6,171 nt of DNA from JBEIUL01 sp044356865 (GTDB taxonomy: Bacteria; Planctomycetota; Phycisphaerae; Phycisphaerales; SM1A02), in NCBI GenBank assembly GCA_044356865.1, contig JBIKVN010000200.1, positions 1-6,171 on the forward strand, written 5' to 3'. Made by a program: the position numbers and the translations under genes. Shown here piece after piece: positions 1-4,144 of the stretch. The notes under the pieces are model-generated. The model ran no database searches. It was not told the DNA's origin and saw only the letters and a list, made by a program, of their open reading frames with translations. Each line of letters begins with the position of its first letter. Positions within the stretch are counted from its first letter, which is position 1.

Positions 1-422
1 ACCGCGGGCGTGATGCCGATGCGGTGCACCGGATAGCCGAACTTCGCGTCGCGGCTCGCGCAGGCCAGGTCGCCGGCGGCGATCAGCGCGCAGCCGCCCG
101 CAAGGGCGTGGCCGTTCACCTCGGTGACGACGGGAATCGGCATCCGGCGCAGCAATCGAGCGATCGCGCTCAGCCTTCGGATGAAGGTCGCCGCTCGCGT
201 GGGGTCCGCCACGCACTCGCCCAGGTCAAACCCGGTGCAGAAAGCCGGACCCTCGCCGCGGAGGTGCAGCACCCGCACGTCGTCGCGCGAACGAGTCTCG
301 ATCAGCGCCGCGTCGAGCGCCTCGAACATTGCGGTCGAGAGCGCGTTCCGCCGCGCCGGATCGGCGAGGGCCACGGTCGCGACGCCTTCCGTGACGGTCA
401 GGTGGACAAGCGGCGAGGACAT
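1..422 (-). CDS. Crotonase-superfamily (enoyl-CoA hydratase/isomerase-like) protein, N-terminal part
   Basis: Partial gene: it starts with ATG at 422 and runs off the left edge after about 140 residues; the family is usually about 260. The crotonase fold is clear. Residues 55-66 (RGEGPAFCTGFD) form the first oxyanion-hole segment. Residues 103-119 (NGHALAGGCALIAAGDL) form the second, with the GG pair at 109-110. Residues 127-136 read KFGYPVHRIG. Crotonase proteins bind acyl-CoA thioesters and stabilise an enolate in this oxyanion hole. Aligned by eye to rat mitochondrial enoyl-CoA hydratase, the two catalytic glutamates (E144, E164) fall on Ala112 and Val132, so a standard hydratase reaction is doubtful. 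An isomerase, hydrolase or other crotonase reaction, or a non-catalytic role, is possible. No Shine-Dalgarno precedes the ATG. It is divergent from the glycosylasparaginase gene across 75 bases. Family assignment is firm; substrate is unknown. Confidence 0.9.
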   Translation of the reverse strand, partial: MSSPLVHLTVTEGVATVALADPARRNALSTAMFEALDAALIETRSRDDVRVLHLRGEGPAFCTGFDLGECVADPTRAATFIRRLSAIARLLRRMPIPVVTEVNGHALAGGCALIAAGDLACASRDAKFGYPVHRIGITPA

Positions 423-430
423 GGGTGCGG

Positions 431-436
431 AAGATA
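431..436 (-). promoter_or_regulatory. Candidate -10 element for the crotonase gene (leaderless start)
   Basis: On the minus strand the hexamer TATCTT matches TATAAT at four of six positions. It ends 8 bases before the ATG at 422, so the expected transcription start falls at or next to the start codon. No -35 match lies 16-18 bases upstream. Absence of a Shine-Dalgarno sequence fits a leaderless message. This is inferred from sequence only. Confidence 0.3.
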
Positions 437-480
437 GGAACTTCCCCCGGCCCCGCCGGGTCGCCGCGGGCCGATTGACC

Positions 481-489
481 TGCGACAAT
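481..489 (+). promoter_or_regulatory. Candidate extended -10 element for the glycosylasparaginase gene
   Basis: TGC followed by GACAAT resembles an extended -10 (TGn then TATAAT, four of six matches). The hexamer ends 8 bases before the ATG at 498, again placing the transcription start about on the start codon. There is no Shine-Dalgarno in front of this gene. The mirror-image arrangement on the other strand (431-436) gives some support, but each hexamer alone is weak. Confidence 0.3.
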
Positions 490-497
490 CCCCGCCC

Positions 498-1454
498 ATG
501 CCCGCCCGCGAGCCGCTCATCGTCAGCACCTGGTCGTTCGCCGTCCGCGGCCACGCCGCCGCCTGGCCGGGCCTTGCCGCCGGCGGTTCCGCCCTCGATG
601 CGGTCGAGGAGTGTTGTCGCGTGATCGACGCCGCTTCCGACATCGACTCGGTCGGTTTCGGCGGGCTGCCCGACGCCGACGGTCGCGTCTCACTGGACGG
701 CTGCGTGATGCTCGGGCCGAATCGCTGCGGTTCGGTCGCGGTGCTGCGCGAGCATCTTCATCCGGTGAGCGTCGCCCGTCGCGTGATGGAACGCACGCCG
801 CACGTGATGCTCGCCGGGCCGGACGCCGATCGGTTCGCCGAGATGCAGGGCTTTCCCAAGCAGGACCTGCTCGCTCCCGACGCGAAGAGGGCGTGGGAAG
901 AGTGGAAACGCAACCCCGCACCCGTCGACCAGGGCCGCGACCGCGGCCTGCGACCGATCGACTCGGGCCACGGCAGCGATGGGCGGCTGTTCGTATCCGA
1001 CGAGGCCCGCTGGAAGCACCACGACACGATCGGGACTTTGGCGATCGACGCCGCGGGCACCATGGCCGGGGCGTGTTCGACCAGCGGCACGCCGTACAAG
1101 ATCTCCGGCCGCATCGGCGACTCGCCGATCATCGGGCACGGGCTGTACGTCGATCCTGCGGCGGGCGGGGCGACCGCGACCGGCGTCGGCGAGCTGGTGA
1201 TGGGCGTGTGCGGCTCGTTTCTCGCCGTGGAACTCCTGCGGCAGGGGCGGAGGCCGCTCGAGGCCGCGACCGCGGTGCTCGAGCGGATCCGCGACTCGTT
1301 CACGCTGTTGCCGCACCACCAGTTGGCGGTGATCGTGGTGCGGAAGGACGGGGCGTACGCGGGGGCCGCCCTGCGTCCGGGTTTCCGCGTCGCGGTGCAC
1401 GATTCCGCCGGCTCGCGGACCGAGGAACCCGCCCGATCCCTGCTTCCCGAGTGA
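498..1454 (+). CDS. Glycosylasparaginase-type Ntn hydrolase (N4-(beta-N-acetylglucosaminyl)-L-asparaginase family)
   Basis: 318 residues, near full family length. The family cuts the amide between asparagine and N-acetylglucosamine, or related beta-aspartyl amides, after self-cleaving into alpha and beta chains. The predicted nucleophile is Thr177 in HHDTIG (174-179), which would become the N-terminus of the beta chain. Counting from the nucleophile, human AGA residues T224, R234, D237 and T257-G258 correspond to Thr195, Arg205, Asp208 (in GRIGDSP, 204-210) and Thr228-Gly229 (in ATGVGE, 227-232), all present. Trp12 in STWSF matches the conserved N-terminal tryptophan. Residues 135-170 are a polar, Gly/Asp/Arg-rich linker before the cleavage site. 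There is no signal peptide: the conserved core starts within ten residues of the Met, so the enzyme is predicted cytoplasmic, unlike secreted or lysosomal relatives. There is no Shine-Dalgarno. The adenosyltransferase gene follows after 54 bases. Exact substrate is uncertain. Confidence 0.93.
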   Translation: MPAREPLIVSTWSFAVRGHAAAWPGLAAGGSALDAVEECCRVIDAASDIDSVGFGGLPDADGRVSLDGCVMLGPNRCGSVAVLREHLHPVSVARRVMERTPHVMLAGPDADRFAEMQGFPKQDLLAPDAKRAWEEWKRNPAPVDQGRDRGLRPIDSGHGSDGRLFVSDEARWKHHDTIGTLAIDAAGTMAGACSTSGTPYKISGRIGDSPIIGHGLYVDPAAGGATATGVGELVMGVCGSFLAVELLRQGRRPLEAATAVLERIRDSFTLLPHHQLAVIVVRKDGAYAGAALRPGFRVAVHDSAGSRTEEPARSLLPE

Positions 1455-1493
1455 ACCGCCGCCGGGGGTCGAATCCGGGTACGCTCGCTTCCC

Positions 1494-1499
1494 GAAGGA
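1494..1499 (+). promoter_or_regulatory. Shine-Dalgarno site of the adenosyltransferase gene
   Basis: GAAGGA lies 9 bases before the ATG at 1509 and supports that start. A TAnnnT-type hexamer, TACGCT at 1480-1485, sits just upstream and could be a -10 giving a very short leader, but it has no -35 partner and is weak. The gene may equally be read through from the glycosylasparaginase gene. Confidence 0.6.
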
Positions 1500-1508
1500 A
1501 CAGCCCGC

Positions 1509-2081
1509 ATGAAGCTCTACACCCGATCCGGCGACGACGGCACCACCGGCCTTTTCGGCGGAGGTCGCGTGAGCAAGGACCATCCGCGCATCGAGGCCTA
1601 CGGCACGGTCGACGAGCTGAACGCGACGATCGGTCTCGCCGCGGCCGCGTGCCGGGCCGACCGGACGTACGAGCGCCGCCTGCTCGAGATCTTCGCGCCG
1701 ATCCAGTCGCGGCTCTTCGACATCGGCGCTGATCTTGCCACGCCCGAGGGTTCGAAGAACGCGGCGAAGGTCGTCCGCATCGACGAGAGCTTCGTCGCCG
1801 AGATCGAGTCGTGGATCGACGAGATCGACAGCCAGAACCCGCCGATCCGCACCTTCATCATGCCGGGCGGCAGCGAACTTGCGGCGCGGCTGCATCTGGC
1901 GCGAACTGTCTGCCGCCGCGCCGAGCGGGCGATGATCACGCTCTCGCACGGCGAGCCGGTGAGCAACGGGGCGATCCAGTGGGTGAACCGCTTGAGCGAC
2001 CTGCTTTTCGCGATGGCCCGCCAGGCGAACCACTCCGCCGGCGTCGCCGACGTACCGTGGGTGCCGGCGAAGCAGGGGTGA
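1509..2081 (+). CDS. pduO: PduO-type corrinoid (cob(I)alamin) adenosyltransferase
   Basis: 190 residues, full length for the single-domain PduO family. The enzyme transfers the 5'-deoxyadenosyl group of ATP to Co(I) corrinoid to make adenosylcobalamin, acting as a cytoplasmic trimer of helical bundles. Visible signatures are the N-terminal ATP-binding loop TRSGDDGTT (5-13), YGTVDELNA (31-39), the helix RTVCRRAER (132-140) with the conserved Arg/Glu residues of the active site, and NRLSDLLFAMAR (160-171). The C-terminus is short, ending shortly after VPW (182-184), with no fused heme-binding domain as in some PduO proteins. The start is supported by GAAGGA 9 bases upstream. No corrinoid synthesis gene or B12-dependent mutase is in the window, so its client enzyme is not visible; a housekeeping salvage role is inferred. 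The symbol is a family name, and this gene is not part of a propanediol operon here. Confidence 0.95.
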   Translation: MKLYTRSGDDGTTGLFGGGRVSKDHPRIEAYGTVDELNATIGLAAAACRADRTYERRLLEIFAPIQSRLFDIGADLATPEGSKNAAKVVRIDESFVAEIESWIDEIDSQNPPIRTFIMPGGSELAARLHLARTVCRRAERAMITLSHGEPVSNGAIQWVNRLSDLLFAMARQANHSAGVADVPWVPAKQG

Positions 2082-2085
2082 GGGG

Positions 2086-2106
2086 GCGTCGGCCTGCGGC
2101 CGACGC
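2086..2106 (+). repeat. Hairpin repeat unit H1 (TGC loop)
   Basis: A perfect 9-base-pair stem: arm GCGTCGGCC (2086-2094), loop TGC (2095-2097) and complementary arm (2098-2106). It begins 5 bases after the adenosyltransferase stop. The 25 bases 2086-2110, including a trailing GGAA, recur exactly at 2224-2248. No T-run follows, so it is not a classical intrinsic terminator, though a transcript would fold here. Confidence 0.88.
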
Positions 2107-2131
2107 GGAACGAGCGAGGGATCCATCGCGG

Positions 2132-2150
2132 ACCCGGCCTGCGAACGGGT
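2132..2150 (+). repeat. Degenerate hairpin repeat unit H2 (TGC loop)
   Basis: Arms of 8 bases (2132-2139 and 2143-2150) surround a TGC loop (2140-2142). Six of the eight pairs match, with the two mismatches next to each other near the loop. The core GGCCTGCG matches H1 and H4, so it looks like a decayed copy of the same unit. Confidence 0.55.
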
Positions 2151-2164
2151 TTGGCGTTTCTCAT

Positions 2165-2183
2165 GGCCGGCCGCAGGCCGGCC
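2165..2183 (-). repeat. Inverted hairpin repeat unit H3 (GCA loop on plus strand)
   Basis: Arm GGCCGGCC (2165-2172), loop GCA (2173-2175) and an identical self-complementary arm (2176-2183) give a perfect 8-base-pair stem. Read on the minus strand the loop is TGC, and the upstream flank TTGGAG (2189-2184) matches the TTGGAG before H4. H3 and H4 therefore form an inverted pair around about 29 bases. Confidence 0.8.
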
Positions 2184-2223
2184 CTCCAATTGACGGACAG
2201 GACGTCGTTCGCGCGTCTTTGGA

Positions 2224-2244
2224 GCGTCGGCCTGCGGCCGACGC
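2224..2244 (+). repeat. Hairpin repeat unit H4 (TGC loop), direct copy of H1
   Basis: Same 9-base arms and TGC loop (2233-2235) as H1, perfectly paired, and again followed by GGAA. The spacing from H1 is 138 bases. TTGGAG occupies 2219-2224, in mirror arrangement with H3. Confidence 0.88.
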
Positions 2245-2282
2245 GGAAGCACCCTCTCGCCATTACGCGCCCCAGCCCGGAA

Positions 2283-2303
2283 CGACGGGGCCATGCCCCG
2301 TCG
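2283..2303. repeat. Hairpin H5 (CAT loop) between convergent genes
   Basis: Arm CGACGGGGC (2283-2291), loop CAT (2292-2294) and the complementary arm (2295-2303) form a perfect 9-base-pair stem. The architecture, 9 bp with a 3-base loop, equals H1 and H4, but the sequence differs. It lies 44 bases beyond the methyltransferase stop and 201 bases beyond the adenosyltransferase stop. No T-tract follows on either strand. It may help end transcription of the convergent genes, or be another member of the repeat class. Confidence 0.7.
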
Positions 2304-2347
2304 CCGATCATCACCTCCGCCGATTTCTTCGCCGGCCCCCTCGCCCA

Positions 2348-3436
2348 TCACCCCTCAGAATCTGAAGACCACAGCGGCACCTCTGGCGCCACCACCGTGT
2401 TCACCCGCGATCCCTCCTTCACCTTCTCCTTCTCTTTCCTCGGCTTCCCGATCGCGCTCGATCCGCCGCTGCTCAGGCCTTTCCGCAGCATGCCGATCTT
2501 CGTGATCCGCTCCCAGGCGCTCTTCGCGTTGCCCTCGGAAAACTCACACGTCACCGACCGCCGGCCCCACGCCCGTGCGACCGTGCTCGTCGTTCCCGAG
2601 CCGCAGAACGGATCGAGCACCAGATCGCCCTCGTTCGAGCACGCCCGGATCACCCGCTCGAGATAGACCTCGGGCAGCTGGTTGTGGTGCAGGCTTCGCC
2701 GCTCGAGGCTGTTCCCCTGCACCCGACCCCAGAACTTGCCGTACCAGACGTCCATCGGCACCCGCATGCCCTGGTTCGATTCCTTCGCGAGCGTCCGCGG
2801 ATCGCCGTAGATGCTCGCCCGGTCGCTCTGCTCGAGGATCTCGTTCGGATTCCAGCGGCGGCTTGCCGGGTCCTTGGCGAAGTACAGCGCATGCACCTTG
2901 CTGCTGATGAACGACGAGTCGCGGTTCTGGCCGAAGCGGAAGTGCCAGACGCACCAGTTGATCATGGTGAGTCCGCGGCGCTTGAGGTGCATCACGATCT
3001 CGGCCGCGGTGTCGTCGGGGATGTTCACCCAGAGGCTGCCGTGCGGGGCGAGGGCCTCGATGCAGCCGTCGAGCCAGTCGAAGGTGAACCGCTCGTACTC
3101 GCGGCGCGGCATGCCGTCCTTCCAGCCCTCGTAGGGAACTTCCCAGTTGAAGGGCGGATCGGCGAAGATCAGGTCGACCGAGCCGCGGTCAGGCAGGTTC
3201 GCCAGCGTTTCGCGGCAATCGCCGAGGTAGAGGCGGGTGTCGGGATTCGGTTCGGAAAGGAACGGCGTGATCGCTGCGGGCTTGGCCTCATGCTTCGCCG
3301 CTCCGTCGCCAAACAGCTTGATCGCGTCGCGTTCGGCCGCGAGTTCCGCCCGGGCCCGCTTCTGCACGTGGATCGCCCCGGTGGGCTGGGCGTATCCGCC
3401 CGGACGGTCGAACTCGAGGTTCTTCTTCTCCGCCAT
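2348..3436 (-). CDS. Solitary beta-class DNA methyltransferase (N6-adenine or N4-cytosine)
   Basis: 362 residues. The protein transfers methyl from S-adenosylmethionine to an exocyclic amino group in DNA. The catalytic motif IV ADPPFNW is at 92-98. Motif X-like HHNQLPEVYLERVI is at 250-263. The SAM-binding motif I DPFCGSGTT is at 275-283, followed by the motif II-like strand VTCEF (295-299). The order IV, target region (about 160-245), X, I defines the beta class. DPPF is more usual for adenine-N6 than cytosine-N4 enzymes, but the base and site cannot be read from sequence. An N-terminal extension (1-68) precedes the core. The C-terminal tail (about 318-362) is Ser/Gly then Lys/Glu-rich (KPRKEKEKVKEG, 331-342) and looks disordered. 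No restriction enzyme is adjacent, so a regulatory or orphan role is plausible. It starts 20 bases after upp with a good Shine-Dalgarno, so it is probably co-transcribed with it. Confidence 0.92.
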   Translation of the reverse strand: MAEKKNLEFDRPGGYAQPTGAIHVQKRARAELAAERDAIKLFGDGAAKHEAKPAAITPFLSEPNPDTRLYLGDCRETLANLPDRGSVDLIFADPPFNWEVPYEGWKDGMPRREYERFTFDWLDGCIEALAPHGSLWVNIPDDTAAEIVMHLKRRGLTMINWCVWHFRFGQNRDSSFISSKVHALYFAKDPASRRWNPNEILEQSDRASIYGDPRTLAKESNQGMRVPMDVWYGKFWGRVQGNSLERRSLHHNQLPEVYLERVIRACSNEGDLVLDPFCGSGTTSTVARAWGRRSVTCEFSEGNAKSAWERITKIGMLRKGLSSGGSSAIGKPRKEKEKVKEGSRVNTVVAPEVPLWSSDSEG

Positions 3437-3442
3437 CGCTTG

Positions 3443-3447
3443 TCCTC
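3443..3447 (-). promoter_or_regulatory. Shine-Dalgarno site of the DNA methyltransferase gene
   Basis: GAGGA on the minus strand, 6 bases before the ATG at 3436 and inside the 20-base gap after the upp stop. It fixes the start and points to translation from the upp message. Confidence 0.7.
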
Positions 3448-3456
3448 AGCAGGGTT

Positions 3457-4104
3457 TCACTGCGTCCCGAAGATGCGGTCGCCCGCGTCGCCGAGGCCGG
3501 GCACGATGTAGTGATGCTCGTTCAGCCGCTCGTCGATCGCGGCGACGCTGACCATCGCGTCGGGATGGGCGGTGGCGACGGCTCGCACGCCCTCGGGCGC
3601 CGCGACGAGGCAGATGAGCTGGATGCGGCGACAGCCGATCGTCTTCAGATCCCCGATCGCCTTCACCGCCGAGCCGCCGGTTGCGAGCATCGGGTCGACG
3701 AGGAACACCGGACCCGCGGTCACGTCCTTCGGCAGTTTGCGGTAGTACTCGACCGGCTGCGAACTCGCCTCGTCGCGGTAGATGCCGATGTGACCGACGC
3801 GGGCTTCCGGGAAGAGTCCGAGGATGCCATCGGTCATCGCGAGCCCGGCCCGCAGGATCGGCACGACGGTGACCTTGTCTCGCAGCCGCACGCCGTGGGC
3901 GGTCGCGACCGGCGTCTCGACGGTGTGCGGCTCGACGGTGAGCTCGCGGCAGATCTCGAAGGTCATGAGTCCGGCGATCTCGTTGAGGAGCGCGCGGAAC
4001 TCGCTCGAGCCGGTGTTCCGGTCGCGCAGCCGCGTCAGCTTGTGCTGGATGAGCGGATGGTCGAAGACCTTGACCGACGGGAATTGCGGGTGCCGGGAGG
4101 GCAT
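3457..4104 (-). CDS. upp: Uracil phosphoribosyltransferase
   Basis: 215 residues against a family norm near 208; the extra residues are at the N-terminus. The enzyme joins uracil and PRPP to make UMP and pyrophosphate in cytoplasmic pyrimidine salvage. Evidence: the family N-terminal signature FDHPLIQHKLTRLRD (14-28), VPILRAGLAM (81-90), the PRPP-binding loop VDPMLATGGSA (136-146) and the uracil-binding C-terminus YIVPGLGDAGDR (199-210) followed by IFGTQ. All expected blocks are intact, so it should be active. It lies 40 bases downstream of argS and 20 bases upstream of the methyltransferase. No clean Shine-Dalgarno is seen: a GGGA directly abuts the ATG, and the start codon sits in the loop of a small hairpin (4093-4110). 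No other in-frame start lies close by. No uracil permease gene is nearby. Confidence 0.96.
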   Translation of the reverse strand: MPSRHPQFPSVKVFDHPLIQHKLTRLRDRNTGSSEFRALLNEIAGLMTFEICRELTVEPHTVETPVATAHGVRLRDKVTVVPILRAGLAMTDGILGLFPEARVGHIGIYRDEASSQPVEYYRKLPKDVTAGPVFLVDPMLATGGSAVKAIGDLKTIGCRRIQLICLVAAPEGVRAVATAHPDAMVSVAAIDERLNEHHYIVPGLGDAGDRIFGTQ

Positions 4105-4110
4105 TCCCGG
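4093..4110 (-). promoter_or_regulatory. Hairpin enclosing the upp start codon
   Basis: In the message, arm CCGGGA (4110-4105) pairs with TCCCGG (4098-4093) around a six-base loop, ATGCCC, that begins with the upp start codon. The only Shine-Dalgarno-like bases are in the stem. It could lower or gate initiation, or be chance in such GC-rich DNA. Confidence 0.35.
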
Positions 4111-4144
4111 ATGGTACTGCGGCCGCGCGCCGGGCGAGCCGCTG

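Noticed and set aside
446..460. Six-base-pair hairpin (CCCGGC arms, CCC loop) in the divergent gap.
   Set aside because: Short, no T-run, not at a gene end, and such stems are common by chance at this base composition.
475..489. TTGACC and GACAAT as a sigma-70 -35/-10 pair before the glycosylasparaginase gene.
   Set aside because: Only 4 bases separate them, far short of about 17. Only the -10-like part was kept, at low confidence.
2086..2248. Possible CRISPR array from the repeated 25-base unit.
   Set aside because: Only two exact copies 138 bases apart, units in both orientations, irregular spacing and no cas gene.
2283..2303. H5 as a standard rho-independent terminator.
   Set aside because: The stem is strong, but no T-tract follows it on either strand; kept as a repeat/hairpin only.
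690..2351. Long minus-strand open frame (553 codons) antisense to the glycosylasparaginase and adenosyltransferase genes.
   Set aside because: Arg/Ala/Pro-rich with no recognisable domain, and it runs through the non-coding hairpin strip. Both plus-strand genes it covers have clear family motifs. Long antisense frames are expected at this GC content.
2684..3511. Plus-strand open frame of 275 codons opposite the methyltransferase.
   Set aside because: No domain or ribosome-binding site; the opposite strand encodes intact methyltransferase motifs.
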